Assembly: GCA_025453595.1 (NCBI GenBank)
Contig: JALOQB010000084.1
Coordinates: 1-53,783, forward strand
Reading direction: 5' to 3'
From: Polyangiaceae bacterium
GTDB lineage: Bacteria > Myxococcota_A > Polyangia > Polyangiales > Polyangiaceae
DNA: 53,783 nt
Shown: one piece after another, positions 18,020 to 27,518 of the stretch
Layout of the letters: each line of letters begins with the position of its first letter
Position numbering within the stretch: the first letter of the stretch is position 1
Notes under the pieces: model-generated
Told to the model about the DNA's origin: nothing
What the model saw: the letters and a program-made list of their open reading frames with translations, nothing else
The model's database searches: none
Translations under genes and position numbers: made by a program

Positions 18020-20359
18020 TTGCGTCGCCTCGCCTGCCTCGCTTGCCTTGCCCTGTTGCTCACCGGTTGTGCCACGGGCGGTGCGCCGCGGGTGGTGCCC
18101 GGACCTCCGGCCGAGAGTCCCGCGCAAGGTGACCCTGCGCCGGAGGAGCGGTGGCAGCTCGTGCAGGGGGCCGACCATCCTCCCCTCTCGGTGCTGGTCC
18201 GCGGCGGAGATGAACCGGGGGCCGTGGCGCTGGTGCTGCGGCATGGCGAGGGGCTGGTCGCTCATACCGCCCTGAGCGCCCTGATCGAGGCCCGGCTCCG
18301 GGCACAAGGGCTGCTGGCGCAAGGCCAGGGAGATCGCGACACCGCCAGGATCACCGTGCTGGTGCGGGGCGCCGACGAGACCTCCCGGGCGCTGCGGGGC
18401 GTGGTGCTGGCCGCCGCACAGCCGCTCGAACCGAAGGAGACCGCCGCGCTCCGGCTGGTCGCCGCGCGGGTCGGGGTGCTGCGGATCGGCGCGCTCACGG
18501 ATCCAAAGCTGGAAGCGCTGGCAGCCTGCACCGGCGAGGCAGCGTTGCCTCACGGCGCCTCGCTCCCTGGCATGGAAGGGCCTGAAGGGATTGCGCGGCT
18601 GGAAGCATGGCGCAGCGCCGCCGGCCCCGCGCAGGCGTCCCTCGGTGCGGTCGGTGGGCCCGAGGAGGTGCAGGCCGCACGTGCCGCGCTCTCGGCGCTC
18701 CCTCCCTGGAAAGGTGGGCTCCTGCCGCCCCCGCTCGCCGTCTCGCCCGGGGGCCTCCTGGTGCACGACGATCACGAGGCGCGTCGCGGAGAGATCACGC
18801 TCTCGGTGGCGACCTGGTACGGTCATCCGGATACGGCCCCGGACGTCGCCCTCCGGCTGGGTCATCCAGGCGCTCCCCTGGCGGGGCGGCTCCGTGCGCT
18901 GGACGACAAGCTCCGGGTGCAACGCATCGCGGGCGTCAGCCGCCCCGGGGGGTCCTGCCTGCTGGTTCGTGTTCGTGGGGCGCAACGAGAGCGAGGCTCG
19001 GAGCAGGAGATCGCTCAGATCGTCGAGGTGGTGAGGCGCGAGATCGAGGCCTCCCGGGCCTCGGCACAGCTCCCCCTTCCTGAAGACCCCCGGGAGGCCG
19101 CCAGCGTTGGCGCCTGGAGAGCGCTGACGCGACCCCCCTCCCCGCCCCCGACCTCCGCGGCGCGGTGGCAACTGGGTGTGGGTCTTCATTCACCCTCTTC
19201 ACGCCAAGGCCTCGACGCGGCCCGGATCGAGGCGGTTCTCCAGGAGCTGGAGCGCCAGCGGGGTGCTCCGCTGGAGAGCCAGCTTCGCGTGGAGAGCGGG
19301 CGGGGGCGGGTGTGGATGCTGCTGGCCAACCGCTGTCCCCAGGAAGAGGCCCCAGGGGAGCGCGGGATCAGCGGGCTGGCGTTGCTGGCTGCGCTGCGCG
19401 GGCGGGCGCCGGAAGGGGTGGCGCTGGAGCCCTGGCTATCCCCGGGGGGAGCAGGGGTTCTGGCCTGGACCGAGGCCCGGGTCGGGGAGAACGCGGCGGC
19501 CACCGGGCAACGGCTCGGGGAGGCGGTGGGGCGTGCTTTTCTGGGGGAACCACCGGGGAGCGGGGCGATCCAGGAGGCGCGAGGGGCGCTGCTGGCGCGG
19601 TTGTCGGAGCAAGGTTCGTTCCCGGAACAGCTGTGGGCCTCGCTGGGGACGCACCCGGAGCGGTTCTGGGTCAGCGGGACGCTGGATGGGGTGGCGCGTC
19701 CCGGGGTCGAGGCGGTGCAGCAGCGGTGGGCCCGGATCGCTCGCGGACCACTCCGGGCCGCGGTGCTGGCCGACAGCCCGGAGCAAGGCGCCGCAGCGCT
19801 GGCGAGGGTGCAGCGGTGGCTGCTGCCGTCGGTCTCCGGCGGGTCCTGCAGGAACGCGGAGCAGGGGCCGCTGCAGGCGGGGGGGGCCATCCTGAACGAG
19901 AAGCATCAGGCCTTCCTGGCGTGGCGTGTGGACGGGTCAGGGGTCGGAGAAGCGATGGCGTGGGTGAGCGCGCTGTGGCTGGGCGAAGGAGGGGGTCTGG
20001 CGCGAGGGCTGGAGGGGTCGCCGGTACAGGGGTCGAGTTTTGTGGTGGGCGAAGGGGGAGAGATGGCGCTGGTGGTGGCGCTGCAGGGGCCCGGCGGGGA
20101 GCTTCCCGGGGCGATCGAGCGGGCGCGAGGGGTGATGGAGCGGCTTGCAGAGCAGGGGGAGGATGGGTTCTGGGCGAGGGCGGTGGAGCGGTGGAGCAGC
20201 CAGGAGCGAGAGCGCCGGCTATCCCCGCGAGGTCGGCTCGAAGACCTGTGGAGCGGGCGAGAGCGGAAGGGGGGCGTCGAGCCGGGGGCCTGGCGTGGGT
20301 GGGTGCGGGCCCAGTTGACCGCGGGGCGAGCCGTGGTGTTGCGGCCCAAACCGGAGTAA
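18020..20359 (+). CDS. Degenerate M16 (insulinase-like) lipoprotein
   Basis: 779 residues starting at TTG 18020, with lipobox LLTGC (Cys17). The layout is that of two-domain M16 proteins: LSVLVRGGDEPGAVALVLRHGEG followed by VAHTALSALIEARLRAQG, where active enzymes carry the zinc motif HxxEH. That motif is not present, so this is probably a non-catalytic homologue. Later segments (ARIEAVLQELERQRGAPLESQLRV, GRAFLGEPPGSGAIQEARGALLARL) match the repeated alpha/beta units. It ends with TAA and directly precedes yajQ. Family membership is inferred from pattern only. Confidence 0.65.
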   Translation: MRRLACLACLALLLTGCATGGAPRVVPGPPAESPAQGDPAPEERWQLVQGADHPPLSVLVRGGDEPGAVALVLRHGEGLVAHTALSALIEARLRAQGLLAQGQGDRDTARITVLVRGADETSRALRGVVLAAAQPLEPKETAALRLVAARVGVLRIGALTDPKLEALAACTGEAALPHGASLPGMEGPEGIARLEAWRSAAGPAQASLGAVGGPEEVQAARAALSALPPWKGGLLPPPLAVSPGGLLVHDDHEARRGEITLSVATWYGHPDTAPDVALRLGHPGAPLAGRLRALDDKLRVQRIAGVSRPGGSCLLVRVRGAQRERGSEQEIAQIVEVVRREIEASRASAQLPLPEDPREAASVGAWRALTRPPSPPPTSAARWQLGVGLHSPSSRQGLDAARIEAVLQELERQRGAPLESQLRVESGRGRVWMLLANRCPQEEAPGERGISGLALLAALRGRAPEGVALEPWLSPGGAGVLAWTEARVGENAAATGQRLGEAVGRAFLGEPPGSGAIQEARGALLARLSEQGSFPEQLWASLGTHPERFWVSGTLDGVARPGVEAVQQRWARIARGPLRAAVLADSPEQGAAALARVQRWLLPSVSGGSCRNAEQGPLQAGGAILNEKHQAFLAWRVDGSGVGEAMAWVSALWLGEGGGLARGLEGSPVQGSSFVVGEGGEMALVVALQGPGGELPGAIERARGVMERLAEQGEDGFWARAVERWSSQERERRLSPRGRLEDLWSGRERKGGVEPGAWRGWVRAQLTAGRAVVLRPKPE

Positions 20360-20395
20360 AAGCGGGGGCAAAGAAACCCGCGAGGTGGAGGCAAG

Positions 20396-20881
20396 ATGCC
20401 GTCGTTTGATGTGGTCTCGAAGGTCGAATGGCACGAGGTGGAGAACGCGCTGGGGCAGGCACAGAAAGAGATCGCCCAGCGCTTTGACTTCCGGGGTACG
20501 GACAGCGAGATCGAGCGCAACAAGGAGGAGCTGATCATCCGGTCCTCGACGGAAGATCGAGCGAAGGCGGCGCTGCAGGTGCTCCAGGAGAAGATGGTCA
20601 AGCGCAAGGTGTCGGTGCGCTACCTGGACGTGGGCAAACCGGAGCCGACGAGCAAGGGGGGGGCCAAGATCACCATCAAGGTGAAGGAGGGCGTGGAGAG
20701 CGAGAAGGCGAAGGCGATCGTGGCGGCGATCAAGGAGTCGAAGGTCAAGGTGCAGGGGGCGATCCAGGGGGATCAGGTGCGGGTCACGGGGAAGAACCGG
20801 GACGACCTCCAGGCTTGCATCCAGCTGCTTCGATCCAAGGATTTCGGGATCGAATTGCAGTTCAACAACTTCCGGGATTGA
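20396..20881 (+). CDS. YajQ-family nucleotide-binding protein
   Basis: 161 residues, full length for the family. Typical segments are [70 protein letters not shown] and the ending [18 protein letters not shown]. YajQ proteins have two ferredoxin-like domains, and some bind cyclic di-GMP and modulate transcription. glmM starts 7 nt after its stop. Confidence 0.93.
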   Translation: MPSFDVVSKVEWHEVENALGQAQKEIAQRFDFRGTDSEIERNKEELIIRSSTEDRAKAALQVLQEKMVKRKVSVRYLDVGKPEPTSKGGAKITIKVKEGVESEKAKAIVAAIKESKVKVQGAIQGDQVRVTGKNRDDLQACIQLLRSKDFGIELQFNNFRD

Positions 20882-20888
20882 GCGACCG

Positions 20889-22322
20889 ATGAACAAGAAG
20901 AAGAGGGCCGAGCCCCCGCCTGCGGCCGAGCCCCCGCCCCCGGCGGCGGAGCGCAGGCTGTTCGGGACGGACGGGATCCGTGGGGTCGCGAACGAGCCCC
21001 CGATGACGCCGGAGGTGGCCCTGCGGCTGGGGCGTGCCATCGCCTTCGTGGCCAGCCGCGGCAAGACCCGGCCGGTGCGGGTGGTGATCGGCAAGGACAC
21101 GCGGGTGTCGGGCTACATGCTGGAGACGGCGCTGGCCGCCGGGATCTGCGCCGCCGGAGGCCGCGTGATGCTGTGCGGACCGGTGCCGACGCCCGCCGTG
21201 GCCCACCTGGCCATCAGCATGCGAGCGGACGCCGGGGTGGTGATCAGCGCCAGCCACAACCCCTACGGAGACAACGGGATCAAGCTGTTCGGGCCCGATG
21301 GGTTCAAGCTACCGGACGCGGAGGAGGCGGAGATCGAGCAGCTGCTGGACTCCCCCGAGCTGTACCGGGTCCGCCCCACGGGGGCCGAGATCGGGCGCGC
21401 CGAGCGCATCGAGGACGCCCGGGGGCGGTACGCGGTCTTCTGCAAGAGCACCTTCCCGAGGGAGCTGACGCTGGATGGGGTCCGGGTCGTGGTCGATGCG
21501 GCGCACGGGGCCGCGTACCGGGTGGCGCCGGTGGTGTTCACCGAGCTGGGGGCCGAGGTGCGTTCCATCGGGTGCAAGCCCAACGGGCGCAACATCAACC
21601 ACAACGTCGGCGCGCTGCATCCGGAGCACGTGATCGAGGAGGTGCGCAAGCACCAGGCGCACCTCGGGGTCGCCCTCGACGGGGACGCGGATCGGCTGAT
21701 CCTGGTGGACGAGCGGGGGCAGATCGTGGACGGCGACGCGGTGATGGCGCTGTGCGCGACCCGGCTGCTGCGCCAGGGGAAGCTGGCCCACAAGACCCTG
21801 GTGGCCACCGTCATGTCGAACCTGGGCCTGCAGCGGGCGCTGGAGGCCGCCGGGGGCGCGCTGGTGCGCACCGCGGTGGGCGATCGCTACGTCGTCGAGG
21901 CGATGCGGGCCGGGGGCTACAACCTCGGCGGGGAGCAGTCCGGGCACCTGGTGTTTCTGGACCACGCCACCACCGGCGACGGGCTGGTGGCCGCGCTCCA
22001 GGTGCTGGCCATCATGCTCAAGGAGGGGCGTCCCCTGTCCGAGCTCGCGGCCAAGGTGATGACCCGGGTGCCGCAGGTGCTCAAGAACGTGACCCTCTCC
22101 TCGCGCATGCCCCTGGAGACCATGAGCCACCTGCGCAAGCAGCAGCGCCTGGCCGAGAAGAAGCTCGGCGCCCGGGGGCGGGTGCTGGTCCGCTGGAGCG
22201 GCACCGAGCCCAAGCTCCGCGTCATGGCCGAGGGGGAGGATGTCACCGAGATCGGCACCCTCGTCGACGAGATGATCGAGGCCGCCCGGCGCGACGCCAG
22301 CGAGCGCGAGGCCATCGACTGA
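20889..22322 (+). CDS. glmM: Phosphoglucosamine mutase
   Basis: GlmM converts glucosamine-6-phosphate to glucosamine-1-phosphate for peptidoglycan and lipopolysaccharide precursors. 477 residues. After a Pro/Ala-rich N-terminal extension of about 20 residues comes [12 protein letters not shown], then the catalytic phosphoserine in [18 protein letters not shown] (S122), the Mg-binding loop DGDADR, the sugar loop GGEQSGH and the phosphate-binding [15 protein letters not shown]. All key residues are present. It lies 7 nt after yajQ and 5 nt before an ABC ATPase gene. Confidence 0.97.
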   Translation: MNKKKRAEPPPAAEPPPPAAERRLFGTDGIRGVANEPPMTPEVALRLGRAIAFVASRGKTRPVRVVIGKDTRVSGYMLETALAAGICAAGGRVMLCGPVPTPAVAHLAISMRADAGVVISASHNPYGDNGIKLFGPDGFKLPDAEEAEIEQLLDSPELYRVRPTGAEIGRAERIEDARGRYAVFCKSTFPRELTLDGVRVVVDAAHGAAYRVAPVVFTELGAEVRSIGCKPNGRNINHNVGALHPEHVIEEVRKHQAHLGVALDGDADRLILVDERGQIVDGDAVMALCATRLLRQGKLAHKTLVATVMSNLGLQRALEAAGGALVRTAVGDRYVVEAMRAGGYNLGGEQSGHLVFLDHATTGDGLVAALQVLAIMLKEGRPLSELAAKVMTRVPQVLKNVTLSSRMPLETMSHLRKQQRLAEKKLGARGRVLVRWSGTEPKLRVMAEGEDVTEIGTLVDEMIEAARRDASEREAID

Positions 22323-22327
22323 GATCC

Positions 22328-23017
22328 ATGAATCCCCCTGCCTTTCGCCTCCAGGACCTGCGCCGCATCTACCAGGAAGGCGACACGCGCCGCGCCGCCC
22401 TGGACGGGCTCTCGCTCGACATCGAGCGGGGGTCCTTCGTGGCGGTCGTCGGCGCGAGCGGCTCTGGCAAGAGCACCCTCCTCGCCGTCCTGGGCGCCCT
22501 CGATCGGGGCTACGAGGGCCGCGTCGAGGTGCTCGGCCAGGACCTCGCTCGCCTCGACGAGCGCGCCCTCGGTCGCCTGCGCAACGCCACCCTCGGCTTC
22601 GTGTTCCAGTCCTTTCACCTGCTCCCTCACCTCACGGTCCTCGACAACGTGGCCTCCCCTGCCCTCTTCGCGGATGAGCCCTTCGACGCGGCCCAGGCGG
22701 CGCTCCTGGCGCTCCGTCAGGTCGGCCTGGAGGACCGCGCCCTCGACCGACCGCAGCACCTCTCCGGGGGCCAGCGCCAGCGCGTCGCCCTCGCTCGCGC
22801 CTTGCTGCGTTCCCCCCCGATCCTGCTGTGCGATGAGCCCACCGGGAACCTGGACTCACGGACCGGCGCCGAGGTCATCGCCCTGCTCGAACGCCTCCAC
22901 CAGGAGCACCAGAGGACCGTGATCGTTGTCACCCACGAGGAGCGCCTGGCCCAGCGCGCGCAGCGGCGCATCGCGCTGGAAGACGGCAGGGTCAAGGAAG
23001 ACTCAGGTGCGGCATGA
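22328..23017 (+). CDS. ABC transporter ATPase (LolD/MacB type)
   Basis: 229 residues. Walker A GASGSGKST (42-50), Q-loop in FVFQSFHLLP, signature LSGGQRQR (145-152), Walker B ILLCDEPTGNLD and the switch histidine in VVTHE. The FQSFHLLPHLTVLDNV pattern is typical of the MacB/LolD/FtsE group, which powers lipoprotein release or periplasmic efflux. The stop overlaps the ATG of the FtsX-like permease (ATGA), so the two form one transporter. The ATG at 22328 is the only suitable start. Confidence 0.93.
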   Translation: MNPPAFRLQDLRRIYQEGDTRRAALDGLSLDIERGSFVAVVGASGSGKSTLLAVLGALDRGYEGRVEVLGQDLARLDERALGRLRNATLGFVFQSFHLLPHLTVLDNVASPALFADEPFDAAQAALLALRQVGLEDRALDRPQHLSGGQRQRVALARALLRSPPILLCDEPTGNLDSRTGAEVIALLERLHQEHQRTVIVVTHEERLAQRAQRRIALEDGRVKEDSGAA

Positions 23018-24408
23018 GAGCGTCGTCGCTGGGGCGCCTGGTGGTGGGGGAGCTGAGGCGGTCGCGTGGGGCGCTGGGGGCGTCGGGGTTCGGGATCCTG
23101 GCGGGGACGGCGGCGCTGGTGTTCTTCCTGGCGCTGGGGCTGCAGGTGCGGGCGGTGCTGCTGGGCCAGGTGTTCCCGCTGGACCGGGTGGAGCTGGAGC
23201 CGGCGGCGAAGCCAGAGCCCGGGTTGCTGACGTTGCTGGTGGGGGGAGGCCGGAGTCCGGCGGGGGTGAAGCAGGAGACGGTGGAGCGGCTGGGGCGGAT
23301 GCCGGGGGTGAGCGCGGTGTTCCCGAGGCTACGGTTTGCGTTTCCTTCCGGGGCCTTCGGGGGGGCCGAGCTGATCGGCCGCGAGATCGGGACCCACGAG
23401 ATGCTGGCGGAAGGGCTCGATGCCCGGCTGATCGCGCCGGATCTGGAGGCCGGGCTGTCGTTCGAAGACCCGCTGCGGAAGCCAGGCGCGGCCTGCAAGG
23501 AGGACGGGGACTGCGAGAAGGAGCAGTACTGCGAGCGCGCCTCGGGGGCCCCGGAGGGGGTGTGTTCGGCGCCGGTCCCGGTGGTGGTGAGCCCGTACCT
23601 GGTCGAGCTGTTCAACAAGGGGCTGGCGCCGGCGCACGGGCTGCCTCCGGTGGGGAAAACGCTGATCCAGAAGGCGCGAGGGATCACGTTCCGGTTCCAG
23701 CTCGGGGTGTCGATGATGGGCAAGGCGCGGGCGGGGGCGCCCCGGAGCGCGAAGGCGCGTGTGGTGGGGATCTCCCCCAACGCGATGGACCTGGGGGCGA
23801 CGGTGCCGATCGAGGTGGTGCGGCGCTGGAACCAGGAGTTTCACGGGGCCGAAGCGGCGGGGAGCTACTCCAGCGTGGTGCTTCGTATGGAACGTCCAGA
23901 CCAGGTGGCGACGGTGATCCGGATGGCGGAGGCGGAGGGGTTGGTCCCGCGGGACACCCGGGCCCGGGACGTGAGCGTGCTGATCGCGGGGGTGATCGGG
24001 CTGCTGGCGCTGGTGGCGGGGGTGATCCTGGTGGTTGCGTCGTCCACCATTGCGTACACCTTCCGGGTGCTGGTGAACGAGCGGCGTGTCGAGATCGGGG
24101 TGTACCGGTCGCTGGGGGCGACGCCGGGGGATATCGGGGCCTGGTGGCTGGCGGTGGCGGTGGTGGTGGGGCTCGCGGGGGGCGGGCTGGGCGGCGGGGT
24201 GGCGCGGGCCCTGGCGTGGGTCATTGACCTGCTGGCGCGGGAGAAATTGCCGGATTTCCCCTTCAAACCGGCGACCTTTTTCCAGTTCCCGGGGTGGCTG
24301 CTGGCGGGGGGCGCGGCGGCGGGGGCGCTCTTCGCGCTGGTCGGGGCGGTTGCCGGGGTGCGTCAGGCGGCGCGCCTTGATCCAGCGAAGGCGCTGCTGG
24401 ACCCCTAG
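23014..24408 (+). CDS. FtsX/MacB-like ABC permease with Cys-rich periplasmic insert
   Basis: 464 residues. One N-terminal membrane helix (about 23-45), a large periplasmic domain, then three C-terminal helices (from VLIAGVIGLLALVAGVILVV), matching the four-helix MacB/LolC plan. RRVEIGVYRSLGATPGDI is the typical coupling segment. The periplasmic part contains a short Cys-rich insert (ACKEDGDCEKEQYCE, then GVCS), of the type used in secreted myxobacterial proteins and unusual in this family. It pairs with the overlapping ATPase. The substrate may be a lipoprotein or secreted compound. Confidence 0.85.
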   Translation: MRASSLGRLVVGELRRSRGALGASGFGILAGTAALVFFLALGLQVRAVLLGQVFPLDRVELEPAAKPEPGLLTLLVGGGRSPAGVKQETVERLGRMPGVSAVFPRLRFAFPSGAFGGAELIGREIGTHEMLAEGLDARLIAPDLEAGLSFEDPLRKPGAACKEDGDCEKEQYCERASGAPEGVCSAPVPVVVSPYLVELFNKGLAPAHGLPPVGKTLIQKARGITFRFQLGVSMMGKARAGAPRSAKARVVGISPNAMDLGATVPIEVVRRWNQEFHGAEAAGSYSSVVLRMERPDQVATVIRMAEAEGLVPRDTRARDVSVLIAGVIGLLALVAGVILVVASSTIAYTFRVLVNERRVEIGVYRSLGATPGDIGAWWLAVAVVVGLAGGGLGGGVARALAWVIDLLAREKLPDFPFKPATFFQFPGWLLAGGAAAGALFALVGAVAGVRQAARLDPAKALLDP

Positions 24409-24435
24409 ACGCTCGCGATCTGCTACCCTGCGCGG

Positions 24436-26160
24436 GTGCGCACCTATCTCCCCCTCTCCCTGCTTTGCCTAGCTGCTTGCTCCGCGTCTCCGGGCGACGA
24501 GAGCGGCGTTCAACAGACCTCCTCGCCGGTGATCGGAGGCGTGCTCGACAAGGCGCCCGGGGCCAACGAGGGCGTCGTGATGCTGAACCTGGGCAACCAG
24601 GGGCTGTGCACGGGCTCGATGATCGCGCCGAACCTGGTGCTGACGGCGCGCCACTGCGTCTCGGTGAACATCAAGGAGGGGATCGGCTGCGACCCGGACG
24701 GGAACTCGACGAACGGCGATCACGTGGCCGGCGACTACAACCCGGCGAGCATCGAGATCTTCACCGGGACCAGCCCGAGCTTCTGGTCGTCCGCGCCGGT
24801 GGCCCGGGGCAAGAAGATCTTCCATACGAACGGCTTCAACCTCTGCAACAACGACATCGCGCTGGTGCTCCTGGACAAGCCGGTGAGCGCCGCGGTGGCG
24901 CCGGTCATGAAGCTGCGGCTGAACTACAGCGCGCAGATCGGCGAGCTGACGATGGTGGTGGGCTACGGCAAGACCTCCAACAGCGACTGGAGCAGCGGGG
25001 AGCGGCACCGCCGCGACAAGGTGCCGGTCATCTCCGTGGGCAGGGATTACAACCACTTCCTCGGGGAAAAAGAGTTTGTGATGGGGCAGTCCACCTGCCA
25101 GGGCGACTCCGGCGGGCCGGTGCTGGCGTCGGACACCAAGGCGATCCTCGGGGTCACCTCGCGGGGGGGGGACTGCTTCAACGGAAAGCAGCGCTTCATC
25201 CGGGTCGACGCCCACAGCGATCTGATCGAGCAGGCCCTCGCCGAGGCCGGGGCCCAGGCCCAGCTCGAGGGCAAGTCCCCTCCCCCGCCTGTCGACCTCA
25301 AGGCGACCGGCGACACCTGCGCCACCGGGGCCCAGTGCGCCGGGGAGTTCTGCCACAACGGCGTCTGCTCCTCGTTCTGCAACGCCGGCACCTGCCCGTC
25401 GGGCTTCTCCTGCATGCCCACGACCATCACCATCGTGGATCAGTCGGCCCCCAACGTCCCCATTTGCATCGATTACGAGCCGATCGACGCCTGCGATACC
25501 TGTCGCTACAGCAAGTGCAAGGTGCCCGCCGAGACCTGCGGCATCGACAAGGACTGCGCCCCCCTCCTCGCCTGCGCCCAGCAGTGCACCTCGCCCGAGT
25601 GCTACCAGGGCTGCGTCGCCAAGTTCCCCAAGGGCGTGAAGCTCTACGAGGCGGTCGCCGACTGCGAGTGCAGCAGCAAGTGCAACAAGGCCTGCGCCGG
25701 TCTCTGCGGCAAGGAACCGGCCGGCACCGGCGGCGCCGCCGGCTCCGATCCTGGTACCGGCGGCGCTGCTGGTTCCGATCCTGCCGGCGCGGGCGGCAGT
25801 GAGCCGGCCGGTGCAGGCGGTGCCGATCCTGCGGGCGCGGGCGGCTCCGATCCGGCGGGCGCTGGCGGCAGCGATCCCGCCGGTGCGGGCGGCTCCGATC
25901 CGGCGGGGGCGGGCGGCTCCGATCCTGGAACCGCGGGCTCCGGACCGGGCGCCGGTGGCTCCGCGGCGGGCGGCTCGGCCCAGGCTGGCACCGGCGGCGT
26001 CCCCGCGGCGGGGGCCCCCTCCGGTCCTGCCGCGCAGCCGGTCTCTTCCGGCTCCAGCGAAGGCGGCTGCAGCACCTCGTCGGCGCCGGTCTCCGGGGCT
26101 CCCGGGTGGCTGGGGCTCGCGGCGCTGGCCCTCTTCCGGCGTCGCCGCGCCGCACGCTGA
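24436..26160 (+). CDS. Secreted trypsin-like serine protease with MYXO-CTERM-like tail
   Basis: 574 residues; GTG start, signal peptide with a lipobox-like Cys15. The S1 protease domain has the full triad: H73 in LTARHC, D140 in NNDIAL and S225 in GDSGGP. A Cys-rich region (about 295-430) follows, then Gly-Gly-Ser-Asp-Pro-Ala-Gly-Ala repeats (about 435-510). The last part, GGCSTSS then a short hydrophobic helix and RRRR, resembles the MYXO-CTERM surface-sorting signal known in Myxococcota. It is likely exported and anchored on the outer surface. It is the first gene of a run of Cys-rich secreted proteins. Confidence 0.9.
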   Translation: MRTYLPLSLLCLAACSASPGDESGVQQTSSPVIGGVLDKAPGANEGVVMLNLGNQGLCTGSMIAPNLVLTARHCVSVNIKEGIGCDPDGNSTNGDHVAGDYNPASIEIFTGTSPSFWSSAPVARGKKIFHTNGFNLCNNDIALVLLDKPVSAAVAPVMKLRLNYSAQIGELTMVVGYGKTSNSDWSSGERHRRDKVPVISVGRDYNHFLGEKEFVMGQSTCQGDSGGPVLASDTKAILGVTSRGGDCFNGKQRFIRVDAHSDLIEQALAEAGAQAQLEGKSPPPPVDLKATGDTCATGAQCAGEFCHNGVCSSFCNAGTCPSGFSCMPTTITIVDQSAPNVPICIDYEPIDACDTCRYSKCKVPAETCGIDKDCAPLLACAQQCTSPECYQGCVAKFPKGVKLYEAVADCECSSKCNKACAGLCGKEPAGTGGAAGSDPGTGGAAGSDPAGAGGSEPAGAGGADPAGAGGSDPAGAGGSDPAGAGGSDPAGAGGSDPGTAGSGPGAGGSAAGGSAQAGTGGVPAAGAPSGPAAQPVSSGSSEGGCSTSSAPVSGAPGWLGLAALALFRRRRAAR

Positions 26161-26230
26161 AGGCGGTTCACCGGGGTTGGCAAGGCCCCGGGGCAAGGTA
26201 TGCTGAGCCCCCTCAACAGGGAGGCTTGTC

Positions 26231-27505
26231 ATGCGAACCTTTTACCGACACCTGATCGCCATCGTGGCGCTGGGGGCCGCAGCCTGCGGCGGAGAGAGCA
26301 CCACCGACACCGGGAACAACGCCGGGGCGTCCGGCGGGGGGGCCGCCGGGCAGGCGGGCGCATCCGGGAGCTCCGGGCAGGCCGGGGGTGGAGGGGATTC
26401 AGGGGGCTCGGGTCAGGCCGGCTCCGCGGGGGTGTCCGGAAGCTCCGGACAGGGCGGGGGCGGAGGTGCATCCGGAAGCTCCGGACAGGCGGGGAGCGGG
26501 GGGGATTCGGGGAGCTCCGGGCAGGCCGGGGCCGCGGGCGAGGCCGGCGCTGCCGGTGCGGGGGCCGGAGGGAGCGGCGGCGGGGCCGGGGCCGGCGGAT
26601 CCTCCGGAACTTCCGGACAGGCGGGGCAAGGGGGGGGCGGCGAGGCTGGCCAGGGCCCGGGGTGCTGCGCGCAGGACGGCGACTGCGTGGGGGAAGAGCC
26701 GGTGTTTCTGGTGTGCGTGGCCGGGCAGTGCAAGCTGCCTGCGGGGCCGGAGCAGTGCTGGGGTCAGGCGGATTGCAAGGAGGGGTTCACCTGCGAGGGG
26801 GCCATTCTCTGCCCTTGCGGGGAGGTATGCCCGGCGATCCCGGACAGCCCGGGCAAGTGCGTGCCGGGGGGAGAGGCGTGTTGCAAGCAGGACGACGAGT
26901 GCAAGAAGCAAGGGCTCTCGCGCTGCATCGAGGGCGTGTGCCGGGAAGAGCTGCAGGTGGGGCAGTGCTGGGACGGCGGAGACTGCGGTTCGTCCCAGTC
27001 GTGCGAGGGGTCGGCGCCCTGCGGCTGTGGCCTGCTGTGCGCCCAGGACAGCCCGGGCAAGTGCGTCGACAGCCCGGCGCCGGGCTGCTGCAAGGCGGAT
27101 GGTGATTGCAAGCAGGGGGAGAGCTGCATCAACCAGATCTGCAAGGAACCGGCGCCAGCGGGGCAGTGCTGGCAGGGGGACGACTGCAAGGCAGGTCAGG
27201 TGTGCGAGGGGGCGACGATCTGCCCCTGCGGCGCCCAGTGCTTTGCCCAGGACAAGCCAGGCCAGTGCGTCGACGGCCCCTCGCCGGGCTCTTGCTGCCA
27301 GAAAGACGCCGAGTGCGGGCAGAAAGAGCAGTGCGTGCTGAGCGGCGCTCTTGGCGCCAGCGAGGGCGTGTGCAAGCCCGTGCTCTCCGATGGAAGCTGC
27401 TGGGACCAGAGCGACTGCAAGGCCAGCCAGAAGTGCGTTGACCCCTCCGTCTGCCCCTGCGGGGCCCAGTGCCTGCTGCCGGACAAGCCAGGCAAGTGCC
27501 AGTGA
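26231..27505 (+). CDS. Cys-rich repeat lipoprotein with Gly/Ser linker
   Basis: 424 residues; signal peptide and lipobox GAAAC (Cys19). Residues about 25-140 are a low-complexity Gly/Ser/Ala linker encoded by DNA with repeated GGAAGCTCCGGACAGG-like units. The rest is four repeats of about 67 residues with a conserved Cys order (CC-x-D-x-DC, CW-x-DC, CEG, CPCG, PGKCV). This suggests a disulfide-rich surface protein held away from the membrane by the linker. No enzyme motif is present. It lies 70 nt after the protease and may share its regulation. Confidence 0.85.
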   Translation: MRTFYRHLIAIVALGAAACGGESTTDTGNNAGASGGGAAGQAGASGSSGQAGGGGDSGGSGQAGSAGVSGSSGQGGGGGASGSSGQAGSGGDSGSSGQAGAAGEAGAAGAGAGGSGGGAGAGGSSGTSGQAGQGGGGEAGQGPGCCAQDGDCVGEEPVFLVCVAGQCKLPAGPEQCWGQADCKEGFTCEGAILCPCGEVCPAIPDSPGKCVPGGEACCKQDDECKKQGLSRCIEGVCREELQVGQCWDGGDCGSSQSCEGSAPCGCGLLCAQDSPGKCVDSPAPGCCKADGDCKQGESCINQICKEPAPAGQCWQGDDCKAGQVCEGATICPCGAQCFAQDKPGQCVDGPSPGSCCQKDAECGQKEQCVLSGALGASEGVCKPVLSDGSCWDQSDCKASQKCVDPSVCPCGAQCLLPDKPGKCQ

Positions 27506-27518
27506 CCTCGCGGACGCC

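Noticed and set aside
26300-26660. Repeated GGAAGCTCCGGACAGG-like DNA considered as a non-coding repeat
   Set aside because: It is in frame with a signal peptide and encodes the Gly/Ser linker of the lipoprotein.
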